DNA from: an uncultured Bacteroidota bacterium
GTDB lineage: Bacteria > Bacteroidota > Bacteroidia > Flavobacteriales > Flavobacteriaceae
Assembly: GCA_913047695.1 (NCBI GenBank)
Contig: CAJWUI010000008.1
Span: 16,111-80,110, forward strand
Direction: 5' to 3'
DNA length: 64,000 bases
Made by a program: the position numbers and the translations under genes. This document shows, piece by piece, positions 1 to 9,435 of this stretch. How positions within the stretch are numbered: position 1 is the first letter of the stretch; every line of letters begins with the position of its first letter. The notes beneath the pieces are model-generated. The model searched no databases, was not told the DNA's origin, and was given only the letters and a program-made list of their open reading frames with translations.

Positions 1-235
1 CAGCTTAATATTATTTGAAAAAAAATGGTTACAAAAAAAATTATGCTCTTAAAATTCATTTGATTCTAGTCATACGATTTTAAATGTAAAAAAATTTTCG
101 CCATTTAATTGAGTCATTTAGATGTATTGCCTAAAACTAATCATATTAATCATTAAACTTTGAAACCATTATTTCAAATCTTTTATTTATATCACTAATT
201 TGTATATTTAAATTTCAAACAAAAATTTTATTTAA

Positions 236-469
236 ATGACCAATTATCTTTTCTTTATTGTTACGGGTATATCTCTTTTATTTTTATTTTTCTTATGGAG
301 TTCAAAAAAATCAGTTAAAACAGGATTTGCCAAGGATGAGAATAACAACCAAATCCCAGATGCTTGGGAAAAGAGATTTAAATTCCTTTTCACTTTCGAA
401 AATATAATAATTCTAATTTTAGGAATTTTAATCGGGTATTTATTTGCTAAGTCCTCCTTACTTTCTTAA
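236..469 (+). CDS. Small two-helix membrane protein with a calcium-loop-like segment
   Basis: A 77-residue protein I do not recognise as a named family. A hydrophobic helix spans residues about 4-21 and a second spans about 52-75. The hydrophilic linker holds DENNNQIPDAWE, which resembles the Asp/Asn-rich loops of thrombospondin type-3 or EF-hand-like repeats (DxNxNxIPDxWE). That it binds calcium is inference only. It stands alone: nothing convincing is seen in the 235 bases upstream, and the next gene starts about 150 bases later. Coding potential is supported by the clear helix-linker-helix pattern, but no expression signal was recognised. Confidence 0.6.
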   Translation: MTNYLFFIVTGISLLFLFFLWSSKKSVKTGFAKDENNNQIPDAWEKRFKFLFTFENIIILILGILIGYLFAKSSLLS

Positions 470-615
470 AAGTTTACATCACAATTATTAAATTAGATTT
501 TTATTACTAGTTTCATTCTGGTAAATTTTCATAAGCCATTTTGTTTTTTTTATACTCCTGAATTAATTCTAGCAGGTTTTTTTATTTACTTTTAAGAACT
601 CTGTTACATTATATT

Positions 616-1287
616 ATGCATGTTGTAGTTCGCTACCTTTCATTAAAAAAATCAATTATTTTTTATATCCTTACTTCATTCTTTACATTTGCACAGGGTG
701 AAAATTTATTAATTCAACAATACAATAAGGGCCCTGCTTTAGATGATGTTTACTCAAGGTGGTCTATTTTTGTAAGTGGTAGACTAAATTGTTTAAATAC
801 GGATCTTGAAAGAACTAGTCCTATACTCTCATTGGGCGGCTTAACAGAAATGCAATTTAATATTTCAAAGACTTTTGGGTTTTTGATTGGCTTTGGAAAT
901 ACAACCGTTTCATATAAGTATGATTATCAAAATTCATTTGTGAAAGACCGTCTTAATTACTTTGTTTTACCAATTGGAGTTAGATTAAATCCAACAAAAA
1001 AAGTAAGTGTTTCATTTGGTGCTATTCATAACCTTTTTAACAAAGGTGAAAATCAGGTTACTGAAAATGATGTAGCAGTGAAAAAAGAATATGAAAAATT
1101 AGATTTTGAAAATAGTTTCGGCGGGTTTACTCAAATTGGTTTTTACTTTTTAAAAAATTTCTATAGTTATATTAATTACAGGTGGGCAACAAAATATAAT
1201 TCGCCTCTAGATCAAAAAAGTAACAATAATAATGGGTTTCAATTAGGTCTAGCTTATAAAATTTGGTCGTCCAGAATAAAAAGGTAA
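616..1287 (+). CDS. Secreted outer-membrane beta-barrel-like protein
   Basis: 223 residues. A hydrophobic signal peptide (residues about 10-27, ending near FTFAQG) precedes alternating aromatic/polar strands such as FGFLIGFGN, YFVLPIGVRLN, VSVSFGAIHNLF and FYSYINYRWA, and the last segment is GFQLGLAYKIW. This is the usual pattern of small Bacteroidota barrel proteins (PorT or OmpA-barrel type). There is no OmpA C-terminal domain and no lipobox. The gene is monocistronic and convergent with the LpxR-like gene that follows. Its exact role is unknown: it could be a structural barrel or an accessory protein for secretion. Confidence 0.6.
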   Translation: MHVVVRYLSLKKSIIFYILTSFFTFAQGENLLIQQYNKGPALDDVYSRWSIFVSGRLNCLNTDLERTSPILSLGGLTEMQFNISKTFGFLIGFGNTTVSYKYDYQNSFVKDRLNYFVLPIGVRLNPTKKVSVSFGAIHNLFNKGENQVTENDVAVKKEYEKLDFENSFGGFTQIGFYFLKNFYSYINYRWATKYNSPLDQKSNNNNGFQLGLAYKIWSSRIKR

Positions 1288-1335
1288 TAGAATTATCCAA
1301 GATTATTCATACTGTCTTACTGTAGAGATTTACTT

Positions 1336-2244
1336 TTAAATAATAAAGTGTAATGAAATTTTTAAGTAAAAATGAGAATCATAATTTTGATTTTCAATAT
1401 AATTAGAACTTCTGTTTAACATAATATTTGCTTTTAAAGGCAACCTTTGGTAAATAAATCCAGCTTGGTATTTATTGCGAAATCTATTTGGAATTAAACT
1501 GAAAGGGTTATTGTCTTTTAACCAACTACCCGTTAATGAATAATCGTGTAAGCTTAGCTCGAGTTCTGTTCCTAAGAAAAAAGAAAATCCATTTTGTAAC
1601 ACCTCTAGTCTATTTCCAAAAAAAGGCAGCCCTAGTATTGATCCTAATTGAATACCAAAACGAGATTTTAATGTATTTCGAAAAGATCCAAATTGAATTC
1701 TGTTATGATTTACCCATTTTAATTTTCTAGTTAAGAATCTTCCCCAGAAAAATGATCCATTTATATTAATATGAAAAGCCTGTGGCATTGAAACAGCCCA
1801 TGTCAATGGCTCCAAATTTAATATGTTGACATGATATGTGTTTTGAAAAAATTTAGCTAGCGATTCGTCAGCTCCTGTTATACCAATTTGAACTCCCAGA
1901 CCATATCCAAAATTTGGATCCTGAAAATATTCATGTCGATACTCTAAATATAACCACCCATTATATGGGTAATCCATCTTAGAAATATCGGATGTTAAAC
2001 CCTTCGAAGGCGTATTTATTTCTTGCCCAACTGTCCAATGCTTGGAAATATAATTCCTTTTAGAAAGTGTGTCAGTTGGTCTAATTATCAATTTACCATA
2101 TTCTAAGAAAATTCCACTGCTGTAATACCGATCACTTTTAAAATAAAGATCATTATCTACATTTAAGCCAATGTATTTTTGACCATGACCTAAAGTTATA
2201 AATCCCAAAACAGAAAATAGCACCAAAAAATTACGCAGAAACAA
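1336..2244 (-). CDS. LpxR-family (DUF2219) lipid A deacylase-like outer membrane protein
   Basis: 302 residues with an N-terminal signal peptide ending near GHGQ. The start of the mature part, NVDNDLYFKSDRYYSSG, matches the LpxR signature in which the Asn-Asp pair and the following Asp-Arg-Tyr-Tyr-Ser/Thr-x-Gly form the metal and substrate site. Later, FFQNTYHVN supplies the Gln and His expected in the active centre. LpxR removes the 3'-acyloxyacyl group of lipid A from the outer leaflet. The Glu usually found in the next block appears as Gln (MPQAF), so activity is uncertain. The first codon is TTG (2242-2244); no ATG lies in frame between it and the upstream stop, so the start is tentative. 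Confidence 0.7.
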   Translation of the reverse strand: MFLRNFLVLFSVLGFITLGHGQKYIGLNVDNDLYFKSDRYYSSGIFLEYGKLIIRPTDTLSKRNYISKHWTVGQEINTPSKGLTSDISKMDYPYNGWLYLEYRHEYFQDPNFGYGLGVQIGITGADESLAKFFQNTYHVNILNLEPLTWAVSMPQAFHININGSFFWGRFLTRKLKWVNHNRIQFGSFRNTLKSRFGIQLGSILGLPFFGNRLEVLQNGFSFFLGTELELSLHDYSLTGSWLKDNNPFSLIPNRFRNKYQAGFIYQRLPLKANIMLNRSSNYIENQNYDSHFYLKISLHFII

Positions 2245-2380
2245 AATCTTATTTCAATATTTTTCACCTGTGAATTAAGTTATCGATAATTATGTAATAT
2301 TTTGTCAATTTCAAGTATTTAAACAGTTTTTACTTTATAAATTGAACAAATCAAAAATTTTTAAACCCTTGGATATTCAT

Positions 2381-2388
2381 TACTTTTG
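2381..2388 (+). promoter_or_regulatory. TAnnTTTG -7 promoter element before the crotonase gene
   Basis: TACTTTTG matches the Bacteroidota -7 consensus. Only 7 bases separate it from the ATG at 2396, so the transcript would be nearly leaderless. This also argues against the longer reading frame that begins upstream at 2342. No clear -33 TTG is seen at the normal spacing. Confidence 0.5.
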
Positions 2389-2395
2389 TTTCCAT

Positions 2396-3142
2396 ATGGA
2401 ACCATTTGTAAAACATCATATAGAAGGTAATTGCGGAATAATAGAATTTGGAAATCCATCTGGAAACTCATTAACATCTAAAATGTTAAATGGACTTAGC
2501 CAAAATCTAACCTCATTAGATTCTAATAAACATGTGAAGGTAATTCTTTTAAAAAGTGCAGGTTTGAAAGCCTTCAGTGGTGGTGCATCTTTTGCTGAAT
2601 TAAAAACTTTCAAAAGCTTCAATGAAGCAAGAGAATTCTTTATGGGATTCGCAAGCCTTATAAATACGATTAGAATTTTAAAAAAATTTGTAATCTTACA
2701 AATCCAAGGTAAAGTCGTAGGAGGAGGTATAGGAATAGTTGCAGCCTGTGATTATACCATAGCTCACAAGAAAGCAGAGATTAAACTTTCAGAGTTATCA
2801 ATTGGTTTAGGTCCTTTTGTGATTGAGCCTGCTATAACTAGAAAAATTGGCTCGGCTGCCTTTGCACAACTTTCCTTAGAAGCAGAAAATTGGAAAACAT
2901 CAAAATGGGCAAGAAAAAAAGGCTTGTATAATTCTGTCGTAAGTTCTCATGAAGATTTAGAAAAATCAGCTATGGAACTTGCTAAAAAATTTGGAAATTA
3001 TTCTGTTGATGCTATGGAAAAACTAAGAAAATTACATTGGAAAAACACAGAAGATTGGAATGACATTCTTAAATCAAATGCAGAAATTACAGCCAAGTTA
3101 CTTTTTACAAATACTGCTCAAATTATTCTTGAAAAATTTTAA
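2396..3142 (+). CDS. Enoyl-CoA hydratase/isomerase (crotonase) family protein
   Basis: 248 residues from the chosen ATG. The crotonase fold is shown by the first oxyanion-hole segment, SGGASFAELK, and the second, KVVGGGIGIVAACDYTIA, followed by the helix with SELSIGLGP where hydratases carry a catalytic Glu. The family acts on acyl-CoA thioesters in fatty-acid or branched-chain amino-acid breakdown; the substrate cannot be told from sequence. A longer frame starts at 2342, but a promoter element at 2381-2388 and the conserved N-terminus favour 2396. It is followed after 3 bases by queD on the same strand, so the two are probably co-transcribed. Confidence 0.85.
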   Translation: MEPFVKHHIEGNCGIIEFGNPSGNSLTSKMLNGLSQNLTSLDSNKHVKVILLKSAGLKAFSGGASFAELKTFKSFNEAREFFMGFASLINTIRILKKFVILQIQGKVVGGGIGIVAACDYTIAHKKAEIKLSELSIGLGPFVIEPAITRKIGSAAFAQLSLEAENWKTSKWARKKGLYNSVVSSHEDLEKSAMELAKKFGNYSVDAMEKLRKLHWKNTEDWNDILKSNAEITAKLLFTNTAQIILEKF

Positions 3143-3145
3143 TCT

Positions 3146-3601
3146 ATGGATAATATTATAAGAATTACCAAAGAATTTAAATTTGAAACAAGCCACGCTC
3201 TTTCAGGCCACGATGGTCTGTGTAAAAATGTCCACGGCCATAGTTATAAACTATCTGTTACCATTATTGGAAAGCCTATACTAGACCCTAATAACCCTAA
3301 ATATGGAATGGTTATGGACTTTAGTGATCTTAAAAAAATTATTAATAATATTATCGTTGAACCCTTTGATCACGCTACAGTCCTAAATATAAAATCCAAT
3401 AAAAAACTTGTCGATTTTATGGAACATGAAGGGCATAAAATAGTTAAAGTAAATTATCAACCAACAAGTGAGATGATAATTTTAGATTTTGCAGAAAGGA
3501 TTAAATCTAATCTACCGAATGAGGTTAAGTTACATAATTTGATTTTGAGAGAAACGGGAACATGCTATGCTGAGTGGAATTCATCTGATTTCAAGACTTA
3601 A
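3146..3601 (+). CDS. queD: 6-carboxytetrahydropterin synthase (QueD/PTPS family)
   Basis: 151 residues. Converts 7,8-dihydroneopterin triphosphate to 6-carboxy-5,6,7,8-tetrahydropterin, the second step toward queuosine in tRNA. The zinc ligands are visible as His17 (ETSHAL) with His30 and His32 in NVHGHSY; Cys26 just before them is the expected catalytic cysteine. VMDFSDLK, FDHATVLN, PTSEM and the final LRETGTCYAEW are family hallmarks. No queC, queE or queF lies nearby, so the pathway is scattered. Its stop codon overlaps the stop of the convergent PBP1A gene in a shared TTAA (3598-3601). Confidence 0.93.
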   Translation: MDNIIRITKEFKFETSHALSGHDGLCKNVHGHSYKLSVTIIGKPILDPNNPKYGMVMDFSDLKKIINNIIVEPFDHATVLNIKSNKKLVDFMEHEGHKIVKVNYQPTSEMIILDFAERIKSNLPNEVKLHNLILRETGTCYAEWNSSDFKT

Positions 3602-5937
3602 AAACCCAAAGCATCCAAATCCTCTTTTGGACTTATATTATAATTTAAATTGTTTCCCGATATTTTTTCACATTCAACAGGGATGGAGACTTGTTCTGGT
3701 ACTAGAAATTCATCTTTAGAAATTCCAAAATCTGGGTTTTTGTAAAGAGATCGCATATAGTTTGCCCAAATTGGAAGAGCCATTGTTGCACCCTGCCCAA
3801 AAGCAATTTGTTTAAAATGAACTGATCTGTCTTCTCCTCCTACCCAAACACCAGTAGCCAAATTTGGCACCATCCCCATAAACCATCCATCACTTTGGTT
3901 TTGAGTAGTCCCAGTTTTACCCGCTATAGGGTTTTCGAAAATATATGGGTAACCCGTTACAATTTTTTCATAGACATAATTAGTTTTTTCAAGACCTGCG
4001 TGTCTTAATCTTGCACCAGATCCAGCGGTTGTAACACCTTGCATCAAATTAAGAGTTACATAGGCAGCCTCTTCACTTAAAACATCCTTAGTCTCAGGAA
4101 CAACCTCATACAAAGCACGCCCATTTTTATCCTCAATTCTAGTAATCATAATTGGTTTTACATAAATACCTTGATTTACAAATGTGCTGTAGGCTCCAAC
4201 CATTTCAAATAAGCTTATATCTGGTGTGCCCAGGGCAATTGATGGAACTGGTGGTAAATAAGATGAAATTCCCATTTTTCTTGCTAAGTTTATAACTGGT
4301 CGAGGACCAACCAAATCCATAATTCTAGCACTTATTGTGTTAACTGAATTAGCCAAAGCATTTTTCAAGGTGCGGGTTTGACCATATCTATCCCCCGAAT
4401 TTTTAGGACACCACGCTGAAGTGTTTCCGTGTTTTCTTGGTTCAATACAGAACAATGCATCAGGTAACGAATCACATGGAGATAATTTTAGCTGATCTAT
4501 AGCTGTTGCATATAAAAAAGGCTTAAAAGTTGATCCTATCTGTCTTCTCCCCTGCTTAACTTGGTCATATTGAAAATGCTTATAATTAAATCCTCCAACC
4601 CAGGCCTTTACGTGGCCAGTTTGAGGCTCCATGGACATTAAAGATGCACGTAAAAAATGCTTATAATATCTTATAGAATCCATAGGAGTCATGATGGTAT
4701 CGATTTCTCCTTTCCAACTAAATACTTTCATCGGAACCTCTTTATCAAATGTAGAAACAATATCTTCTTCTGAAATTCCTGCATTTTTCATTTTTCTCCA
4801 CCTCTCGGTTCTATAAATAGATCTCTCCAATAAAGTATCTATTTCGCCCTCCCTTAAATCTAAAAAAGGAGCTGTTGGATTTTCTTCTTCTGAATTTTGT
4901 AAAAAGAATTCATGCTGCAGGTTTTTCATATGCTCTTTGACCGAATCCTCTCCAATTTGTTGCATCTTTGAATCAATTGTAGTATAAATCCTAAGACCAT
5001 CTCTATATAAGTTGTGTTTAGTGCCATCGGGTTTTGGATTAGATTCAATCCAACTGTCCATAAATTCTTTTAAATATGCTCTGAAATATGTGGCTAGTCC
5101 CTCCCTATGAGACTCAGGAGTAAAATTTATTGTTAACGGTAATTCAGACAGAGAGTCTTGTTCTTGAGATGTTATAAATTTGTTCCTATGCATTTGGCGA
5201 AAAACAATATCTCGTCTTGCTCTAACTCTATTTGGTCGCCTTATAGGATTATAAAGTGATGAGTTTTTTAACATCCCTACAAGAGTGGCAGATTCTTGTA
5301 TCGTCAATTGCTGTGGAGTTTTGTTAAAAAAAATTTTGGCAGCTGATCGGATTCCATCAGCCTGATATCCAAAATCATACTTATTTAGATACATGGCCAG
5401 AATCTCTTTCTTTGTGTATCGCCTTTCTAGTTGAACAGCTATGACCCATTCCTGAGCTTTCTGAAGAATAGTTTTAAAAATATTTCTTGATCGTGTGCCA
5501 ACAAAAATTTGTCTTGCCAATTGTTGAGTGATCGTACTAGCTCCACCGCGTTTACCCAAATATACAAATGCTCTGAGTGTTCCACGCCAATCTATTCCTG
5601 AATGTTCATAAAAACGCTCATCTTCAGTAGAAATTAAAGCATCAACCATGTGGGTCGGAATTTCATCAAAATCAATAGGAGTTCTGTTATCATCAAAATA
5701 ATATTTTCCTAGAATAGCTCCATCAGCTGAAATTATTTGGGTAGCCAGATTAGTTTTTGGGTTCTCAAGTTCTTGTAGGTCTGGCATTGGCCCATAAAGA
5801 CCAGATGCTGCACCATAAAATAATATGAATCCTCCAACAAAAACAAAAATAAACAGTCCCCAAAAAAGACGAATGAATTTTCGATTATGGTTTTTTTGTT
5901 TATTTATATTTTTTTTGGGCATTTTACTCATCCTCAA
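3598..5937 (-). CDS. mrcA: Penicillin-binding protein 1A: bifunctional transglycosylase/transpeptidase
   Basis: 779 residues, inner-membrane anchored by one helix (about 22-43). The GT51 glycosyltransferase domain shows EDERFY (105-110, catalytic Glu) and GGASTITQQLARQ (131-143). The transpeptidase domain carries the active-site serine motif STFK (468-471), SVN (530-532) and KTGTT (673-677). It polymerises lipid II and cross-links peptidoglycan. The gene follows gldH with a 14-base overlap, a pairing often seen in flavobacteria, suggesting translational coupling. The N-terminus has several candidate starts (Met1, Met3, Met6), all before the basic stretch and the membrane helix. Confidence 0.95.
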   Translation of the reverse strand: MRMSKMPKKNINKQKNHNRKFIRLFWGLFIFVFVGGFILFYGAASGLYGPMPDLQELENPKTNLATQIISADGAILGKYYFDDNRTPIDFDEIPTHMVDALISTEDERFYEHSGIDWRGTLRAFVYLGKRGGASTITQQLARQIFVGTRSRNIFKTILQKAQEWVIAVQLERRYTKKEILAMYLNKYDFGYQADGIRSAAKIFFNKTPQQLTIQESATLVGMLKNSSLYNPIRRPNRVRARRDIVFRQMHRNKFITSQEQDSLSELPLTINFTPESHREGLATYFRAYLKEFMDSWIESNPKPDGTKHNLYRDGLRIYTTIDSKMQQIGEDSVKEHMKNLQHEFFLQNSEEENPTAPFLDLREGEIDTLLERSIYRTERWRKMKNAGISEEDIVSTFDKEVPMKVFSWKGEIDTIMTPMDSIRYYKHFLRASLMSMEPQTGHVKAWVGGFNYKHFQYDQVKQGRRQIGSTFKPFLYATAIDQLKLSPCDSLPDALFCIEPRKHGNTSAWCPKNSGDRYGQTRTLKNALANSVNTISARIMDLVGPRPVINLARKMGISSYLPPVPSIALGTPDISLFEMVGAYSTFVNQGIYVKPIMITRIEDKNGRALYEVVPETKDVLSEEAAYVTLNLMQGVTTAGSGARLRHAGLEKTNYVYEKIVTGYPYIFENPIAGKTGTTQNQSDGWFMGMVPNLATGVWVGGEDRSVHFKQIAFGQGATMALPIWANYMRSLYKNPDFGISKDEFLVPEQVSIPVECEKISGNNLNYNISPKEDLDALGF

Positions 5938-6412
5938 TACTAATACCTACTGAAATTATTCCCTTTAGTTTACTCACACCTTTCTCTTCACCATTATTAC
6001 GTACAGCATGAGAAACTTCTATAATAAGGGGCTCTTGATTGGATAGAATTACCCCACCTAACCACCATAACTTGCTCTCTTTTATTTCATTAAAACCAAT
6101 ACCCAACCACTTTCCATCTGGGGAGGCCATTGCATATTCAAGAGTATCATCATAAATTTTATCCTCCCCTGATCTTAAAGATGCTAAAAGGAAAATGTTT
6201 GAGTAAGGATAGTCGTTATTATTTCTCAAACGAAGAAATATGTTTTTTTTTGATGAATTAATTATTTTTTTTGGAACTTTAAAAATAATAGGATTCACCC
6301 CCAAACCATCATTTGAAACTGACTTATAAAATGTATAGCCTTTCTGTGGTCTACAACCAAAGTTTATAGAAATTAAGTAAGCGAGGAAAATATTTATTAT
6401 TGATCTGTTCAA
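5924..6412 (-). CDS. gldH: Gliding motility lipoprotein GldH
   Basis: 162 residues. A lipoprotein signal with Cys near residue 20 (SINFGCRP) is followed by the conserved GldH block ending MASPDGKWLGIGFNEIKES. GldH is required for gliding in Flavobacterium johnsoniae and is thought to act in the envelope with the other Gld/type IX secretion components; its biochemical function is unknown. Length and the adjacent PBP1A gene fit the family. It lies 17 bases downstream of trhO on the same strand, so both may be read from the trhO promoter. Confidence 0.88.
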   Translation of the reverse strand: MNRSIINIFLAYLISINFGCRPQKGYTFYKSVSNDGLGVNPIIFKVPKKIINSSKKNIFLRLRNNNDYPYSNIFLLASLRSGEDKIYDDTLEYAMASPDGKWLGIGFNEIKESKLWWLGGVILSNQEPLIIEVSHAVRNNGEEKGVSKLKGIISVGISIEDE

Positions 6413-6429
6413 ATTTAGTTAGTTGATTA

Positions 6430-7461
6430 TTATGATTTAAATCTTAAAACATCAGATCGCCCTTTTTTGAAAATTTTATTACTATTATGCTTTCCTTTTC
6501 TAGCGAGTTTTCTTTGTTCATATGGCAAATTGATAATTTCTTTGCATTTTTTCGAACAACAATTATCCATTTTTGATCTACAAGAATCACATTGAATAAA
6601 AAGTAAATGACAAGCCTCATTAGCACAATTAACATGATTATCACACAGTGCTCCACATTGGTGACAAGAAGCAATTATATCATTTGAAATACGTTCTGCT
6701 TTTCTTTCATCAAAAACAAAATTTTTACCAATAAATTTATTTTCTAAATTTTTTTCTTTGACCTGTCGAGCATATTCAATGATTCCTCCCTCCAATTGAT
6801 AAACTTTTTTGAAGCCTTTATATTTGAAATAAGCTGATGCTTTTTCACAGCGTATACCGCCTGTACAATACATCAATAGCTTTTTGTTTTCCTTATATTT
6901 TGACATCCTTTTTTCTATAAAAGGTAACGAATCTCTAAATGTATCAACATCCGGAGTTATGGCTCCAATAAAATGTCCTATTTCACTCTCATAGTGGTTA
7001 CGCATGTCAATACAAATACTGTCACCATCATCCAGTAAATCATTGAACTTTTGCGCATCTAAATGGATCCCTTTTTTTGTTACATCAAAGCTTTTATCAT
7101 CTAGTCCATCAGCTACAATTTTGTTACGGACCTTAATAGTTAGTTTTAAAAATGACTTCTTGTCATGTTCTACAGCTACATTAATTCTAACACCTTTTAA
7201 AAAAGAAATACTCTCCAGATGATCTTTAAATGAGTAAAGATTATCTAAGGGTAAACTAAGCTGAGCATTTATCCCTTCATGGGCTACATAAATTCTTCCC
7301 AAAACTCCTAACCCATTCCACGACAAAAATAAATGATCTCTGAAAAGCTTTGGATTTATAATGTGCGCATATTTATAGAAGGAAAGTGTAAGCCTATCAT
7401 TTCCTGACTGATCTAGTATATCAGCCGTTTCTTGCGCACTTAATTTGTTGTACAGTTGCAT
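6430..7461 (-). CDS. trhO: tRNA uridine(34) hydroxylase TrhO (YceA-type rhodanese)
   Basis: 343 residues. An N-terminal acylphosphatase-like region (YVAHEGINAQLSL) precedes a rhodanese domain whose active loop is CTGGIRC with Cys199. A Cys-rich tail (about 258-300, several CxxC pairs) is typical of the family. TrhO makes 5-hydroxyuridine at the wobble position of tRNAs using oxygen. Identification by motif order and length is strong. A well-formed promoter lies just upstream, and gldH and PBP1A follow closely, so a three-gene transcript is likely. Confidence 0.93.
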   Translation of the reverse strand: MQLYNKLSAQETADILDQSGNDRLTLSFYKYAHIINPKLFRDHLFLSWNGLGVLGRIYVAHEGINAQLSLPLDNLYSFKDHLESISFLKGVRINVAVEHDKKSFLKLTIKVRNKIVADGLDDKSFDVTKKGIHLDAQKFNDLLDDGDSICIDMRNHYESEIGHFIGAITPDVDTFRDSLPFIEKRMSKYKENKKLLMYCTGGIRCEKASAYFKYKGFKKVYQLEGGIIEYARQVKEKNLENKFIGKNFVFDERKAERISNDIIASCHQCGALCDNHVNCANEACHLLFIQCDSCRSKMDNCCSKKCKEIINLPYEQRKLARKGKHNSNKIFKKGRSDVLRFKS

Positions 7462-7485
7462 GCTATAAACTTTTTAAGTGTAATA

Positions 7486-7514
7486 CAAAGTTAGACAAAA
7501 GGTTTATTCTCCAA
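7486..7514 (-). promoter_or_regulatory. Promoter for trhO
   Basis: On the minus strand, TTG (7512-7514) is followed 18 bases later by TAACTTTG (7486-7493), matching the Bacteroidota -33/-7 pair. The trhO ATG lies 24 bases downstream of the -7 element. Confidence 0.65.
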
Positions 7515-7606
7515 CCAAAAATTTTATAACTAAGTAAAATCTTAAACTTTAGTTGATATAAATATTTTTATGTTAGAATGTTCCAATTTAAAATAGAACG
7601 TCTTTG

Positions 7607-7984
7607 TTAGCGATATAATTTGAATATGAGCTCTCTTTCACTATTGTATAATTTAGCTTCGTTTTCCTCAATTTTAAAACTTAAAGTTGAATTTTCCAAG
7701 AGTAAAACAAATTGCTCTTCTAATTGCGTAAGCTCTTCTGTGCATCCAATTTTGGTAGATGCAATTGAGTAAAAATTAATTTTTTCATCAATAATTCTAA
7801 TTTCACCAAATAAGTTATTACAGCCTAAATAGGCAGAAAAAGAGTTCTTTTCAAAAATAAAATTACCTCCTCTTTCAATATTCCAATTTCCCAAGATTTT
7901 TTCTGAAAGTTTATTTTGAAAACTGTCTTTTTGACAACAAAAAACCAAGACAAAAACACAGCTTGAAAAAAATCTATTCATCAT
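7607..7984 (-). CDS. META/HslJ-domain lipoprotein
   Basis: 125 residues. Hydrophobic signal ending in a lipobox-like FCC (residues 15-17). The META domain shows GNWNIERGGNFIFEKNSFSAYLGCNNLFGE, recognisable by its central GCNxxxG (residues about 54-60), and SIASTKIGCTEE, the second conserved block. HslJ-type proteins are envelope proteins linked to heat or antibiotic tolerance; their biochemical role is not settled. It lies downstream of the M24 peptidase gene on the same strand with about 29 bases between them. Confidence 0.75.
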   Translation of the reverse strand: MMNRFFSSCVFVLVFCCQKDSFQNKLSEKILGNWNIERGGNFIFEKNSFSAYLGCNNLFGEIRIIDEKINFYSIASTKIGCTEELTQLEEQFVLLLENSTLSFKIEENEAKLYNSERELIFKLYR

Positions 7985-8013
7985 GGTTAAACAAAAAAAT
8001 AGTTAGAACTTAC

Positions 8014-9333
8014 CTAATTTAGGTGTTTGTTTTTATTCCCAATTAACAAAAACTTTGTTTGGCGTCCATCTACATATCTAAATCCGTTTGGTCCAAAATA
8101 TCCAGCTTCCTCCAACATTACTCGGATGTCTTTATCCCACTCTTTAATAAATACCTTCGCATTTAATTCTATGGCATAAACTGTGTTTTCATACAAGGGA
8201 TGATCACCTGAACCAGGAACTCCATTTTGGGCATCCCACATACCAAAAGTTGTTCCTGCTGAATGACCGAACAAACCAAGCGGATGGGTGTATATTTGTG
8301 GTCTAAGACCCTTTGATTTACTTGTTTGTATCGCCATTTTCAATGTAGTATTTCCTGTCCTTCCTTTTTTGAAATTTGAGGTCAAAGCGTCTTGAACTTC
8401 ATTTCCCTTTTTAAGTGCTTTTTTTAGAAATTCTGGCGCTTCTGTTTCCTCAGGTTTTAACACGTATGCTAATTCTTGACAATCCGTATTTAACATTAAA
8501 TATGTGATTCCAAAATCACAGTGAACTAAATCCCCGGGATTTATAATATCAAACTTGGTTTCTCCATCAAAACCGTATAAGTCGCTTTCACCTGTACGCT
8601 GCACATCAACTGTTGGATGAAACCAAGTTTTAAGTCCTAATTTTGATACTTTTTCTCTCATCCACCAAACTACATCATCAGTTGTTGTCACTCCAGGTGT
8701 TATAACTTTTGAAGAGAATGCTTCCTTGATTATATTATGAGTAATTTCTACCAATGTTTTATAGATGGTCATTTCTGCTGGAGTCCTTGTTTCAATCCAT
8801 CTTACTGACAAGCTTTCAGCTGAAACAATCCGTTTTTGGAATTTAATTGGAAGAGCATTATTAATTCCATCAAAATCTGTTTTGGTTAGACCATCAGCGA
8901 TACCATAATTTTCTGATATGTTAATCGCTATTTTTTTTGGATTTTGACTAACTATATAATCAGACAACGCTTTCCATTGGTTTGGTTCTTTTTCTTTGTC
9001 CCAAATGGAACGAATATTTTTCCCAAAATTATATCTTGCAATGGCAACAGCGTCTATTTTATTTTTTATTTTGGTGAAAACTAGAATTGTTCTCCTTCTT
9101 GCATTAAGCCAAGTTGGGGGTAACAAAGTTTTTATTACAGGATCTTCGTTATATTCACGAGTTACTAAAACCCAAAGATCTATGTCTTGCTCCTTCATAA
9201 GTTTGGGAAGTAGATTTTGAATACGTTCTTTTTGGATTTTTTCTACTATTTCAGCTCTTTCTCTGTGAGATAAAATATTTTGTGAAAATAAAGGAGATGC
9301 AACTATTACAAATAAAAAAAATAACTGTTTCAT
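8014..9333 (-). CDS. Exported M24 family metallopeptidase (Xaa-Pro aminopeptidase-like)
   Basis: 439 residues. A signal peptide (ending ASPLFSQ) suggests a periplasmic or exported enzyme. An N-terminal creatinase-like domain is followed by the M24 pita-bread domain. Visible ligand candidates are HCDFGI (Asp), a later Asp in NTDCQE, His in THPLGLFGHSAGT, and Glu in YAIELNAKV. M24 enzymes use two metal ions to release N-terminal residues before proline, or related substrates. The catalytic C-terminal half is full length. Substrate specificity is not predictable from sequence alone. Confidence 0.85.
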   Translation of the reverse strand: MKQLFFLFVIVASPLFSQNILSHRERAEIVEKIQKERIQNLLPKLMKEQDIDLWVLVTREYNEDPVIKTLLPPTWLNARRRTILVFTKIKNKIDAVAIARYNFGKNIRSIWDKEKEPNQWKALSDYIVSQNPKKIAINISENYGIADGLTKTDFDGINNALPIKFQKRIVSAESLSVRWIETRTPAEMTIYKTLVEITHNIIKEAFSSKVITPGVTTTDDVVWWMREKVSKLGLKTWFHPTVDVQRTGESDLYGFDGETKFDIINPGDLVHCDFGITYLMLNTDCQELAYVLKPEETEAPEFLKKALKKGNEVQDALTSNFKKGRTGNTTLKMAIQTSKSKGLRPQIYTHPLGLFGHSAGTTFGMWDAQNGVPGSGDHPLYENTVYAIELNAKVFIKEWDKDIRVMLEEAGYFGPNGFRYVDGRQTKFLLIGNKNKHLN

Positions 9334-9435
9334 AAAAATATTTTAATAAACCTACAAAAAAAAAATTGTTAATAATGCGTTCTAAAGGTTCTTGGAAGCA
9401 GAAATAAGAAAATGTAATTTTACTAAAAATGCATA

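Noticed and set aside
3598..3601. Shared TTAA serving as stop for both queD and the PBP1A gene
   Set aside because: Real but expected in a tightly packed AT-rich genome with many touching convergent genes.
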